Under the pieces are notes generated by a model. The model searched no databases. It saw nothing but the letters and a program-made list of their open reading frames with translations, and was not told the origin of the DNA. A DNA stretch of 64,000 nt from Clostridia bacterium (GTDB lineage: Bacteria > Bacillota_A > Clostridia > Christensenellales > Aristaeellaceae). The translations under genes and the position numbers were made by a program. The stretch is taken from contig JAFUPT010000101.1 of NCBI GenBank assembly GCA_017481065.1, positions 1 through 64,000 on the forward strand, given 5' to 3'. Within the stretch, counting starts at the first letter, position 1. Each line of letters opens with the position of its first letter. This document shows positions 26,472-37,072 of this stretch, piece after piece.

Positions 26472-27239
26472 ATGGCAGTATGCAGGGATACGTTTCCCAT
26501 ACTGGAATACGACGATGATCCCCGTGCGGTGCTGGAGCCCACCCACGAGGATTTCGGCATGCGCCTTCCTGAAAAGGCGGTCTTCGCCTTCCTCGGCGAC
26601 GTCGTCGACCGCTACGCCCTGGAGCACGGCGCGCGCATTGCGGAATACTTTATCTCCGCGACGAAGAATTTCCCCATCTATATCGTGGAATACGACGGCG
26701 AGGAAATCTGCCTCGCACAGGCCCCTGTGGGCGCGCCCGCTGCTGTGCAGATCATGGATTTCCTGATCGGCTACGGGGCAAAGAAAATCATCTCCACCGG
26801 TTCCTGCGGCGCGCTTGCGGTTTTGGAGGAAAACGTCTTCCTGCTTCCAACCAAAGCCCTGCGGGACGAGGGTACCTCCTACCACTACCTGCCTCCATCC
26901 CGCTTTGTGGAAACCAGCGAAAATATAAACACCGCCATCCGAAGCATACTGCGCCGCCAAGCCCTGCCCTTTGAGGATACCTTCACATGGACCACCGACG
27001 GCTTTTACCGGGAAACCCGGGAAAAGATCGCCCTGCGCAGGCAGGAGGGCTGCAAGGTTGTGGAGATGGAGTGCGCCGCCCTCGCCGCTTACGCAAAGTT
27101 TCGCGGCGCGGATTTCGGCCAAATCCTCTATACCGCCGATACCCTCGCCAATGTGGACAGCTATGATATGCACGGCTGGGGAAAGAATTCCGTGGACAAG
27201 GCCCTCGCGCTGTGCCTGGAAGTCGCCTCCGCAATGTGA
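26472..27239 (+). CDS. Nucleoside phosphorylase (PNP/UDP family)
   Basis: 255-residue cytoplasmic enzyme of the PNP/UDP phosphorylase superfamily, cleaving a nucleoside with phosphate to base and ribose-1-phosphate. It shows LIGYGAKKIISTGSCGAL, the family phosphate/ribose site, and VVEMECAALAAYAKF with the Met-Glu pair that binds ribose. The sequence resembles uridine phosphorylase-like members but the base preference is uncertain. I chose the ATG at 26472 because GGGGGA sits 6 nt before it; the ATG at 26466 abuts that site. It is probably co-transcribed with the XRE-cupin gene. Confidence 0.85.
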   Translation: MAVCRDTFPILEYDDDPRAVLEPTHEDFGMRLPEKAVFAFLGDVVDRYALEHGARIAEYFISATKNFPIYIVEYDGEEICLAQAPVGAPAAVQIMDFLIGYGAKKIISTGSCGALAVLEENVFLLPTKALRDEGTSYHYLPPSRFVETSENINTAIRSILRRQALPFEDTFTWTTDGFYRETREKIALRRQEGCKVVEMECAALAAYAKFRGADFGQILYTADTLANVDSYDMHGWGKNSVDKALALCLEVASAM

Positions 27240-27246
27240 TTCAAAG

Positions 27247-27280
27247 CGAGCAGTGGAAAAAATCCACTGCTCGTTGTTTT
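27247..27280 (+). terminator. Terminator after the nucleoside phosphorylase
   Basis: CGAGCAGTGGA, AAAAA loop, TCCACTGCTCG, then TTGTTTT. The sigF stop codon overlaps its end; on the minus strand no T-run follows the stem. Confidence 0.88.
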
Positions 27281-27998
27281 ATTCCGCCCTCGCGCGCATG
27301 CGCTTGAGTATCCTTCCCTCCAGCCGGGAAACCTGCACCTGTGAAATGCCCATATCTTTGGCAATTTCGGTCTGGGTATGCCTGCGGAAGTAGCGGCGGA
27401 TGATGATCGTGCGCTCCTCCGGGCTCAAATCCTGCAATAAACCCCGCAGCATCAGCCGCCGGTCCACCGCGCCCATGCTGTCTGTGCCGATCACATCCAT
27501 CAGCCGCAGTTCCCCTTCTCCGTTCACAGGTTCGCTCAGGGAGCGCACGCGGCTGTTTGCGTTGATGGCCAGAAGCACATCCTCGTGGGAGAGCCCTGTG
27601 CCCTCCCCGATTTCCCGCAGCGCCGGTTCCCGGGAAAACTCCCGGATATATTCTTCCCGGAAGCGCTCCACCCGGATGGCATTGTCATGGATGGTGCGGG
27701 ACACATGCACCGGCCCCGTATCCCGCAGGTAGCGCCGCACCTCGCCGAGGATCACCGGCACAGCATAGGTGGAAAAGCGCACGGCATAGGCCGGATCAAA
27801 GCGGTCTATGGCCTTCAGAAGGCCCATGCAGCCGTACTGGAATAAATCCTCATATTCAGCATTCCTGTCCCGGAAGCGCCTCAGCACATAGTGCACCAGC
27901 GCCATATTCTCCTTCACCAGCTCCTCCCGGGCCTGCCTGTCGCCATCCCGGGCGCGCTCAAGTTTTTCAAGGGTTCCTTCGTAGCTGTCGCCGCTCAG
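27279..27998 (-). CDS. sigF: Forespore sigma factor SigF (SpoIIAC), non-standard start
   Basis: Sigma factor for early forespore transcription, held by SpoIIAB until SpoIIAA frees it. The protein shows region 2 (YEDLFQYGCMGLLKAIDRFD, RFSTYAVPVILGEVRRYLRD), region 3 and a region 4 helix-turn-helix (TQTEIAKDMGISQVQVSRLE). Similarity begins at or just before GTLEKLERARDGD. In this frame no ATG, GTG or TTG exists between that region and far inside spoIIAB; the only near-start codon is CTG at 27998, overlapping the spoIIAB TGA (CTGA). It gives 239 residues, close to the family's 250. The next standard codon, a GTG at EELVKEN, would remove conserved sequence. No Shine-Dalgarno site precedes the CTG. 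Confidence 0.9.
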   Translation of the reverse strand: MSGDSYEGTLEKLERARDGDRQAREELVKENMALVHYVLRRFRDRNAEYEDLFQYGCMGLLKAIDRFDPAYAVRFSTYAVPVILGEVRRYLRDTGPVHVSRTIHDNAIRVERFREEYIREFSREPALREIGEGTGLSHEDVLLAINANSRVRSLSEPVNGEGELRLMDVIGTDSMGAVDRRLMLRGLLQDLSPEERTIIIRRYFRRHTQTEIAKDMGISQVQVSRLEGRILKRMRARAE

Positions 27999-28450
27999 GC
28001 GTGCCGCGCAAAGCGTTCTTCGCGCGATTGCAGCTGCTTCACCAGCCGCACCGTGGTGCCGTAACCCAGCGCCGACTGCACCTCTACCCTGTCCATAAAG
28101 CTCTCCATCACGGTAAAGCCCATGCCGCTCCGCTCCTCGCCGTCCCCGGTGGTGAAAAAGGGCTCCCGCGCCCGGGCGATATCTGCGATTCCGCATCCCC
28201 GGTCCGATACATCGATGATGATCAGCCCGTCTTCCCGGCAGCTGGCCCGCAGCCGCACCGTGCCCAGCGCCTGGGAATAGCCGTGCACGATGGCATTGGT
28301 CACCGCCTCGGAAACCGCCGTCTTCACATCCGCCATCTCCTCAATCGTGGGATTGAGCGGCACCATGAACGCGCTCACCACCATGCGGGCGAAGGATTCG
28401 TTCTCCGGCAGGGCCGGAAAATCCAGCCGCATCTCATTCTGCATATACAT
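27995..28450 (-). CDS. spoIIAB: Anti-sigma F factor / serine kinase SpoIIAB
   Basis: GHKL kinase that binds SigF and phosphorylates SpoIIAA. The 151-residue product begins MYMQNEMRLDFPALPENESF, close to known SpoIIAB. It has the N-box EAVTNAIVHGY at about 48-58, DRGCGI, and RSGMGFTVMESFMD of the ATP lid and base. The ATG at 28450 has GGAG 5 nt upstream; a second ATG lies two codons later. The gene begins 14 bp after the spoIIAA stop and its own TGA overlaps the proposed sigF start. Confidence 0.96.
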   Translation of the reverse strand: MYMQNEMRLDFPALPENESFARMVVSAFMVPLNPTIEEMADVKTAVSEAVTNAIVHGYSQALGTVRLRASCREDGLIIIDVSDRGCGIADIARAREPFFTTGDGEERSGMGFTVMESFMDRVEVQSALGYGTTVRLVKQLQSREERFARHA

Positions 28451-28464
28451 AGCTGCTCCTTTCC

Positions 28465-28770
28465 TCATGCCATCCGGTCCACCAGCTGGTAAAGCCCCGC
28501 CATTTGAAAAATCTTGTCCATGCGCGCATCGGCATTCACCACCGCCACGCTGCCGCCCCGCCGGGCCATCAGCTTGTAGCGGCCGATGATCAGGCCGATG
28601 CCGGAGCTATCCATAAATTTCAGCTTCCTGAGATCCAGCACCAGGCGGCGTATAGCCTTGTTTTTCAGCAGTTCATCCAGCTCTCCCCGGATTTCAGCGG
28701 CGGCGCTGTGATCCAGCTCGCTTTTGAGCCGCACCGTGAGCGTATGCCGCTGCAATTCATATTCCAGCAT
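28465..28770 (-). CDS. spoIIAA: Anti-sigma F factor antagonist SpoIIAA
   Basis: STAS-domain protein of 101 residues. When dephosphorylated it binds SpoIIAB and releases SigF in the forespore. The phosphorylation site lies in MDSSGIGLIIGRY, with Ser56 as the expected target. I took the ATG at 28770, with GGGAGG about 8 nt upstream and a start matching the family; a longer frame lacks support. It is the first gene of the three-gene operon; the dacF gene that precedes spoIIAA in Bacillus is absent. Confidence 0.96.
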   Translation of the reverse strand: MLEYELQRHTLTVRLKSELDHSAAAEIRGELDELLKNKAIRRLVLDLRKLKFMDSSGIGLIIGRYKLMARRGGSVAVVNADARMDKIFQMAGLYQLVDRMA

Positions 28771-28790
28771 GCAAGCCACCTCCCGCAGAT

Positions 28791-28820
28791 TAATTCCAGC
28801 CTGTCCCTGTCGCATCCTGC
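28791..28820 (-). promoter_or_regulatory. Possible sigma-H promoter of the spoIIA operon
   Basis: Minus strand GCAGGATGC, 12 nt, CTGGAATTA compares with the sigma-H consensus RnAGGAwWW, 11-12 nt, RnnGAATww: the AGGA and GAAT cores and the spacing fit, while two -35 positions and one -10 position do not. Sigma-H control of spoIIA is established in Bacillus. The transcript leader would be only about 15-20 nt. Confidence 0.45.
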
Positions 28821-28925
28821 ATCGAATGCGCACTGCTTTGGTCGGATGCGGGCTTTTGTTCGACATGTGTAAAAGCCACCAATCCGGGCATACTGTGAAA
28901 AATGCCATTTGGAGGGAATTGAATC

Positions 28926-31241
28926 ATGCGCAGGTGGATCTATATCGCAGTCAGTGCGCTGGCCGTGGCGGTTTTGGGGCTCGCCATCTGGCAGCTGGAT
29001 TTCCCCAACTGGCAGAAGCTGGATCTCGACCGTATCCGGGAAATTCCCGAGAGCACCGTGGTATACGATGCATCGGGCAATTCCGTGGGCGCGCTGCAGA
29101 ATGCCCGGGAGCGCAGCTATGTTTCCCTTGACAGGATTCCCGAGCATGTCACCGCAGCCTTTATTACCGCCGAGGACCAGCGCTTCTACCAGCACAGCGG
29201 CGTGGATGTGAAGCGCATCTTCGGCGCGCTCTGGCATGATATCAAAACCATGAGCCTCGCCCAGGGCGCATCCACCATCACCCAGCAGCTGATCAAGCTC
29301 ACCCACTTAACCAGCGAAAAAACCATCTCCCGCAAGGTGCAGGAGATCGTACTCGCCCGTCAGCTGGAGCGCCGTATGAGCAAGGATGAAATCCTGGAAG
29401 CCTACTTAAACACCGTCTACTTCGGCAACGGCGCCTATGGCATCGGAGCCGCCGCCCAGGCCTATTTCAGCAAGGATGTGGATGCGCTCACCCTCGCCGA
29501 GGGCGCGCTGCTGGCTGGTGTGATCAAATCTCCCTCCAATTACGCGCCCCACACCAAGCCGGAAAACGCCCTGCGCCGCCGGGATACCATCCTCCATTCC
29601 ATGGCGGAGGCGCAGGAAATTTCCCCCGAAGAGCTGGAAAGCGCCCTTTCCGAACCGCTGAACCTGCAGCTCTCCTCCTCAGAAGGCGGGCTCGGCGGCT
29701 GGTACAGCGATCTGGTACTCGATGAGGCGCAGGAAATCCTCGGCCTCGATGCGGAGGAAATCCTCTCCGGCGGCTACCACATTTACACTTCCCTCAATCC
29801 TGCCGTACAGAACGCTGCAGACACTCTCTTCGAAAACGGCGCGAACTTCCCCGATCCCGCCTCCGACGGAACCCCCGCACAGGCGGCGCTCATCGCCATG
29901 GATACAGAAACCGGGGAGATTCAGGCCGTAGTAGGCGGCCGGGAATACGCCGTACAGCGGGGCCTGAACCGCGCCACCCAGATGAAGCGGCAGCCGGGCT
30001 CGGCCATCAAGCCCGTATCCACCTATGCCGCCGCAATCGAGGATTACGGCTTCCTTCCCAGCTCCATGGTGCAGGATGTGCAGCGGGAATTCCCCGGCAA
30101 ATACCTGCCCGGAAACGCAGGAGGCAGCTATTACGGCACCGTGACCCTCCGGGAAGCCCTCTCCCGCTCCCTGAACGTAGCCACCGTGGACCTTGCGGAC
30201 CTGATCGGCATGCAGGCCGTGCGCCGCGCTCTCGTCCGCTTCGGCATACCGCTGTCCGCACAGGATGTAAACCTTTCCCTCTCCCTCGGCTCCATGACCA
30301 ACGGTGTTTCGCCCGCCCGGCTCTGCGCAGCCTACTGCGCGCTGGCGAACGGCGGCACGAAGGTAGAACCCCACGCCATACGCCGCATCACCAGCGCAAG
30401 CGGCCGCGTGGTTTATGAAGCGGAAAACCCGGTTGAAGACGCCGTCAGCCCGGAAACCGCCTTTCTCGTCACCGATATGCTGAAAACCGCCGCCCAGTCC
30501 GGCAGCGCGAAGGCCGTGTCCGCGGCAGGCATTCCCGTCGCGGCCAAAACCGGCACCGTAGGCGAAGCCAGCGGCGGCAACCGGGATATCTGGACGGTGT
30601 CCTATACCCCGGAGCTGGCGGTGGCCGTCTGGATGGGCTTTGACGAGCCCAGCGCCGTCCATGCCCTGCCGGATTCTGCGGGCGGCAGCAGCTATCCGGC
30701 CCAGCTCTGCGCAAAGCTGCTCAGCAATATCCGGGGAATGCTCAGCGGCACGGACTTTGCCTCTCCCCAAACCCTCATCCCCGTGCGGATCGATAAAATG
30801 GCCCTCAGCGAATCTGATTCCGTGCTCCTCGCGGCGGAAAACACGCCCGCCGAATATTCCACCGTCGAATGGTTCCCGGAAGGCCAGCTGCCCACCGAAA
30901 GCTCCGCGCTCTGGAATGCGCCGGCGATGGTGGATGATTTAAAGCTCCTCAGCAAACCCGGCGAGGCTCCCGCGCTGGCTTTCACCTCCAGGGATGATTC
31001 CGCCGAATACCTCATCCTGCGCAAATCCGGGGATGAATCAGAGGTAATGGCCGTGCTCAGCGCCAGCGCGGGCAATGTGATCGTCTGGAGCGATCCCGGA
31101 GCCGATCTCGAGCTAAGCTATTCCTACTCCGTGCTTCCCCGCCACCGCCTGCTCTACGAAAATGGCACCCTGCTCACCGGAATGGAGAGCGCCGTCGTGG
31201 AATACAGGCCCGCCGGACTCTTCGACCGCTTATTTGGATAA
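28926..31241 (+). CDS. Class A penicillin-binding protein (glycosyltransferase/transpeptidase)
   Basis: Bifunctional peptidoglycan synthase of 771 residues. It has a membrane anchor at about 5-23, a GT51 domain with the catalytic TAEDQRFYQHSG (Glu83), then GASTITQQL and KVQEIVLARQLE. The transpeptidase has SAIK at 359-362, SLN at 415-417 and KTG at 541-543. After about residue 620 comes an extra 150-residue beta-rich region of unknown role. GGAGGG precedes the ATG by 9 nt. It is divergent from the spoIIA operon, which makes a sporulation PBP (PbpG-like) conceivable, but no forespore promoter is evident. Confidence 0.93.
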   Translation: MRRWIYIAVSALAVAVLGLAIWQLDFPNWQKLDLDRIREIPESTVVYDASGNSVGALQNARERSYVSLDRIPEHVTAAFITAEDQRFYQHSGVDVKRIFGALWHDIKTMSLAQGASTITQQLIKLTHLTSEKTISRKVQEIVLARQLERRMSKDEILEAYLNTVYFGNGAYGIGAAAQAYFSKDVDALTLAEGALLAGVIKSPSNYAPHTKPENALRRRDTILHSMAEAQEISPEELESALSEPLNLQLSSSEGGLGGWYSDLVLDEAQEILGLDAEEILSGGYHIYTSLNPAVQNAADTLFENGANFPDPASDGTPAQAALIAMDTETGEIQAVVGGREYAVQRGLNRATQMKRQPGSAIKPVSTYAAAIEDYGFLPSSMVQDVQREFPGKYLPGNAGGSYYGTVTLREALSRSLNVATVDLADLIGMQAVRRALVRFGIPLSAQDVNLSLSLGSMTNGVSPARLCAAYCALANGGTKVEPHAIRRITSASGRVVYEAENPVEDAVSPETAFLVTDMLKTAAQSGSAKAVSAAGIPVAAKTGTVGEASGGNRDIWTVSYTPELAVAVWMGFDEPSAVHALPDSAGGSSYPAQLCAKLLSNIRGMLSGTDFASPQTLIPVRIDKMALSESDSVLLAAENTPAEYSTVEWFPEGQLPTESSALWNAPAMVDDLKLLSKPGEAPALAFTSRDDSAEYLILRKSGDESEVMAVLSASAGNVIVWSDPGADLELSYSYSVLPRHRLLYENGTLLTGMESAVVEYRPAGLFDRLFG

Positions 31242-31273
31242 AAAAACGCCCTGCTTGCGCAGGGCAATTTTTC
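31241..31273. terminator. Bidirectional terminator between PBP and cysK
   Basis: GCCCTGC, TTGC loop, GCAGGGC (31248-31265), with AAAAAA on the left and AATTTTT on the right, so a T-run follows the stem in both directions. Confidence 0.88.
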
Positions 31274-32206
31274 TTACTCCGCAAACAGCGGCGTGGAGAG
31301 GTAGCGGTCGCCGGTATCCGGCAGCAGTACCACAATCTTCTTCCCGGCATTTTCCTCCCGCTTGGCCAGCTGGATGGCGGCCCACGCGGCGGCTCCCGAG
31401 GAGATACCCACCAGCACGCCCTCCTTGCGGCCGATCAGCCGTCCGGTAGCGAAGGCGTCCTCATTGGCGACGGGGATGATTTCATCATATACCTTGGTAT
31501 TCAGCACATCCGGCACAAAGCCCGCGCCGATGCCCTGGATCTTGTGGGGACCCGCAACGCCGGTAGAGAGCACGGCGGAGCTGCTGGGCTCCACGGCCAC
31601 AACCTTTACTTCCGGCTTCCTGGACTTCAAATATTCGCCCACGCCGGTGATCGTGCCGCCGGTGCCGACGCCCGCCACGAAGATATCCACCTCGCCATCG
31701 GTATCGGCATAGATTTCCGGGCCGGTGGTGGAGAAATGCGCCTTCGGGTTGGCCGGGTTTTCAAACTGGCCGGCAACGAAGCTATCCGGGATTTCGGCAG
31801 CCAGCTCGTTCGCCTTCTGGATCGCGCCTTTCATGCCCTTTGAACCATCGGTGAGCACCAGCTCCGCGCCGTAAGCCTTCATCAACTGGCGGCGCTCCAC
31901 AGACATGGTCTCCGGCATTACGATGATGATGCGGTATCCTCTGGCCGCAGCAACGGATGCGAGGCCGATGCCGGTATTGCCACTGGTGGGCTCGATAATC
32001 ACAGAGCCGGGCTTCAGCTTGCCGCTCGCCTCCGCATCGTTGATCATCGCCAGGCCAATGCGGTCCTTTACGGAGCCTGCGGGATTGAAATATTCCAGCT
32101 TGGCATAGATTTTTGCCTTGAGATCAAATTCCTTTTCGATATGTACAAGCTCCAGCAGCGGAGTATTTCCGATCAGCTGATCGGCTGCGGTATAGATTCT
32201 GGACAT
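31274..32206 (-). CDS. cysK: Cysteine synthase (O-acetylserine sulfhydrylase)
   Basis: PLP enzyme that makes L-cysteine from O-acetylserine and sulfide. In the 310-residue protein the PLP lysine is Lys47 in NPAGSVKDR, the substrate loop is TSGNTG at about 73-78, and the phosphate-binding loop is [18 protein letters not shown]-type ending ([12 protein letters not shown]) is also typical. GGAG lies before the ATG. It is a single-gene unit with a strong promoter, an inverted repeat on the -35 and a leader hairpin, so it looks individually regulated. Confidence 0.96.
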   Translation of the reverse strand: MSRIYTAADQLIGNTPLLELVHIEKEFDLKAKIYAKLEYFNPAGSVKDRIGLAMINDAEASGKLKPGSVIIEPTSGNTGIGLASVAAARGYRIIIVMPETMSVERRQLMKAYGAELVLTDGSKGMKGAIQKANELAAEIPDSFVAGQFENPANPKAHFSTTGPEIYADTDGEVDIFVAGVGTGGTITGVGEYLKSRKPEVKVVAVEPSSSAVLSTGVAGPHKIQGIGAGFVPDVLNTKVYDEIIPVANEDAFATGRLIGRKEGVLVGISSGAAAWAAIQLAKREENAGKKIVVLLPDTGDRYLSTPLFAE

Positions 32207-32227
32207 GGCGTTTTCTCCTTTCAGTTT

Positions 32228-32250
32228 CTCCCAAGCGCTTTGCTTGGGAG
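32228..32250 (-). promoter_or_regulatory. Leader hairpin upstream of cysK
   Basis: CTCCCAAGC, AAAGC loop, GCTTGGGAG: a perfect 9-bp stem beginning right after the predicted transcription start and ending about 21 nt before the cysK ATG. No T-run follows, so it is not a plain terminator; it may stabilise the 5' end or be protein-bound. Confidence 0.5.
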
Positions 32251-32251
32251 C

Positions 32252-32280
32252 ATTATAAACCCATTTACCTATCTAGTCAA
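32252..32280 (-). promoter_or_regulatory. cysK promoter
   Basis: Minus strand TTGACT, 17 nt, TATAAT: a near-consensus housekeeping promoter about 45 nt before the start codon. Confidence 0.88.
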
Positions 32281-32285
32281 TAGGT
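32267..32285. promoter_or_regulatory. Inverted-repeat operator on the cysK -35
   Basis: ACCTAT, 7 nt, ATAGGT. The -35 hexamer TTGACT lies within it, a repressor geometry. The half-sites recall Rrf2-family (IscR/CymR-type) operators, which would suit cysteine control, but that link is inference. Confidence 0.5.
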
Positions 32286-32294
32286 TTATTTGTT

Positions 32295-32331
32295 AAAAAA
32301 TCGGAACCGCCATTCCGAAATGGCGGCTCCG
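32295..32331 (-). terminator. Terminator of the ctsR-mcsAB-clpC operon
   Basis: Thirteen-bp stem (32302-32314 with 32319-32331, one G-U pair) with a four-base loop, followed on the minus strand by TTTTTT, 8 nt after the clpC stop. Confidence 0.92.
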
Positions 32332-32338
32332 TACAATT

Positions 32339-34795
<2,457 letters not shown>

Positions 34796-34826
34796 TGATT
34801 TTCCTCCAAATAGAATACAGGGTGAA

Positions 34827-35852
34827 TTATTCGGCGTTCAGCGCAGAAAGCTCTTCCCTGAGTATCTTCGCCCTCAGGATTTCCGCCTCCCTTTCGCCGA
34901 TCAGATGGCCCGCGCGCACGCCGAGGGAACCCGGCTGCAGGTCCATCATCAGCGCATCCAGCGCCGGAATGGGCAGATGCAAATATCCCATGCTTGCAGC
35001 ATAGCGGATATCCGAATATCGCTTCATAAATTCCTTCGTGTTCATCAGTCGGGCATGCATGGTTTCGCCCCAGGATCGCATCAGGCTATCCTGCAGCTGC
35101 AGCATATCCCGCTTCTCCGCATTTTCGCGCATGGCGCGCTCATGGGCCACGATCTCCTCGGTGGCGGCCACCAGGGATCGGATCACATCCTCCTCGCTGC
35201 GGCCGAGGGTAGCCACGTTGCTCATCTGGTAGAGCATGCCCTGGGCCTCCGCGCCGTTTCCATACATGCCGCGTATGGTGAGCCCCAGCTTGGCAACGGA
35301 CTGCATCACCGCGCCCATCTGGCCGGCCGCAGCCAGCGCGGGCAAATGCAGCATCACGCAGGCGCGCATGCCTGTGCCGGTGTTCGCCGGGCAGGCGGTG
35401 AGAAAGCCCCACTGGGTATCGAAGGCATAGGGGAAATCATCCCCCACCTTTTCATCCAGCGTAAGCGCCATTTCCGCGCTGCGCTCCAGCTGCAGGCCCG
35501 GCAGAAGTCCCTGGAAGCGCACATGGTCTTCCTCGTTCATCATCACGGAAATCGTGCCTGCTGAGGAAACCATCGCCGCAGAACGGGTAGCAAATTTCAA
35601 AAGGTCGTAGCTGATGAAGTGGTGCTCCACCAGGCGGTTGCGGGCGTCGTCCTGCAAATCCTTCATCCGAAGCAGCATGAAGGACGCGCCGTGGCGGCTG
35701 GAGAACACGGATTTGGCCGTGCGGTCCACAACCTCCTCGGCATATTCCGCCGTGAGCTTGGGAGAAAAGGGCAGGTCTTCATAATTGCGGGACAGGCGAA
35801 CCCGGCTGGAGATGACCACATCCTGGTCCGGCGCGCACACATAATCACGCAT
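34827..35852 (-). CDS. mcsB: Protein arginine kinase McsB
   Basis: Phosphagen-kinase-fold enzyme that phosphorylates arginine in damaged proteins, tagging them for ClpCP, and inactivates CtsR. The 341-residue product begins with ISSRVRLSRN and has the catalytic loop CPANTGTGMRA and NEEDHVR, all diagnostic. Its start overlaps the mcsA stop by 8 bp, so the activator McsA and the kinase are translationally coupled. Confidence 0.96.
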   Translation of the reverse strand: MRDYVCAPDQDVVISSRVRLSRNYEDLPFSPKLTAEYAEEVVDRTAKSVFSSRHGASFMLLRMKDLQDDARNRLVEHHFISYDLLKFATRSAAMVSSAGTISVMMNEEDHVRFQGLLPGLQLERSAEMALTLDEKVGDDFPYAFDTQWGFLTACPANTGTGMRACVMLHLPALAAAGQMGAVMQSVAKLGLTIRGMYGNGAEAQGMLYQMSNVATLGRSEEDVIRSLVAATEEIVAHERAMRENAEKRDMLQLQDSLMRSWGETMHARLMNTKEFMKRYSDIRYAASMGYLHLPIPALDALMMDLQPGSLGVRAGHLIGEREAEILRAKILREELSALNAE

Positions 35853-36432
35853 TCAGATCGCCTCCCTCCGAACCGGCTTCAATGCGCTCCGGCGGGCCGA
35901 CGTGAATGCTCTTCTCCCGCTGCTCCAGCTGGGCGGTCAGCGCCCGGATGGCGTCGCGGAGCTTTGCGGCCTGCTCATATTCCTCGGCTGCCACGGCCTT
36001 CTGCAGCTGCTGCTTCAGCCGGTCAATGTTCATGCGGATGGAAGTGCCGCTGTGCACGCCGCCGGGAATGCGGCCCGCGTGCTGGGTATTGCCGTGAATC
36101 CGCTGCAGGAGGGCAGTCATCGGCTCATGGAAGGCATGGTAGCATTCCGCGCAGCCCAGCATGCCGCACTTTTTGAATTCGCCGTAGGTCATGCCGCACT
36201 GCTCACAGGTGATGGCGGCGGTTTCGGGGTCAATCTGCTCCTTGCGGGAGCCGGGCTTGCCCTCGATCAAATTGTTCAGGATGCCCGCCAGGTTCTTGAT
36301 ATCGATGCCGGGCAGCTGCTTTTTATATTTTGCCATGCACGCCGGGCAGAGGTTTTTCTCCGAGCGTTCATCATTTTTAATGGTTACAAAGTGAAACACA
36401 GCGGGATTCATACCGCATTCTTCACACATCAT
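35845..36432 (-). CDS. mcsA: McsB activator McsA (zinc-finger/UVR protein)
   Basis: 195-residue activator of McsB. CxxC pairs that should bind zinc are seen at CEECGMN, CPACMAKY, CEQCGMTYGEFKKCG and CAECYHAFHEP. A C-terminal UVR motif (LKQQLQKAVAAEEYEQAAKL, about 140-175) matches those of UvrB and ClpC. The stop of ctsR is immediately upstream; mcsB overlaps downstream. Confidence 0.94.
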   Translation of the reverse strand: MMCEECGMNPAVFHFVTIKNDERSEKNLCPACMAKYKKQLPGIDIKNLAGILNNLIEGKPGSRKEQIDPETAAITCEQCGMTYGEFKKCGMLGCAECYHAFHEPMTALLQRIHGNTQHAGRIPGGVHSGTSIRMNIDRLKQQLQKAVAAEEYEQAAKLRDAIRALTAQLEQREKSIHVGPPERIEAGSEGGDLNA

Positions 36433-36906
36433 TTATTGCACACCTCCCTCGGCATTGCGAAAAACCTGGATCAGCATATTTTTAAATACCGCCGCGCGCA
36501 GCACATCCTTACCGCTCACCGGCAGGCAGAGGGCGTTCTTGCCCGTTGCGGACCGAATCAGCGCGGCCTCGTTGGAAGTTACCAGCTTATTGTCCTGCAG
36601 GTACTGCACGATGGCATTGGTGGTATCCTCATCAATGGAATTGCCCACCCGCTTGATCAGTGCATCCAGCAGGTTCCCCTCCTCCCGGGGATGCATGCGC
36701 ACGATGCGCACATATCCGCCGCCGCCGCGCCGGGACTCAATCAGGTATCCGTGGTCCACGGAAAAGCGGGTGGCGAGCACATAGTTGATCTGGGAGGGCG
36801 CGCAGCCGAAATGCTGGGCAAGTTCATTCCTGCGGAGCTCAATATGCGCTTCCTCGCTCATCAGTTCTTTAATAAAACGCTCAATCGTATCGCTGAGCTG
36901 TGCCAT
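36433..36906 (-). CDS. ctsR: Class III heat-shock repressor CtsR
   Basis: Winged-helix repressor of the clp regulon, 157 residues. It shows the N-terminal helix-turn-helix (FGCAPSQINYVLATRF) and the glycine-rich wing tip RRGGGGYVRI, whose arginine is the McsB/heat-sensing hot spot in the family. It is first in its operon and has its own operator, so it is autoregulated. AAGG precedes the ATG by about 8 nt. Confidence 0.96.
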   Translation of the reverse strand: MAQLSDTIERFIKELMSEEAHIELRRNELAQHFGCAPSQINYVLATRFSVDHGYLIESRRGGGGYVRIVRMHPREEGNLLDALIKRVGNSIDEDTTNAIVQYLQDNKLVTSNEAALIRSATGKNALCLPVSGKDVLRAAVFKNMLIQVFRNAEGGVQ

Positions 36907-36932
36907 GGGTTCACCTTCTCTCGGTGGTCGTT

Positions 36933-36949
36933 ATTGACCATCTTTGACT
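36933..36949 (-). promoter_or_regulatory. CtsR operator
   Basis: AGTCAAA-GAT-GGTCAAT on the minus strand is the CtsR tandem heptad RGTCAAA-N3-RGTCAAA with one mismatch, placed just downstream of the -10 box. Confidence 0.9.
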
Positions 36950-36952
36950 ATC

Positions 36953-36981
36953 ATTATAAATCCTCGACCGCATTTTTGCAA
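36953..36981 (-). promoter_or_regulatory. ctsR operon promoter
   Basis: Minus strand TTGCAA, 17 nt, TATAAT, with the CtsR operator starting 3 nt after the -10. Confidence 0.88.
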
Positions 36982-37072
36982 GAGGTAAAAGAAAGAAACG
37001 GGCGTATGCGCGCCTGTATTCCGGAAATATTTTACAGGAAAGCCATACCTTGGCAAAAAAGACCGAAAGCCG

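Noticed and set aside
27980..28020. Programmed frameshift making a SpoIIAB-SigF fusion
   Set aside because: The frames overlap, but no slippery heptamer or downstream structure is visible at the junction.
28880..28925. GCATA before the class A PBP as a sigma-F/sigma-G -35
   Set aside because: With a 15-18 nt spacer the -10 would fall on the ribosome site and does not match the forespore consensus.
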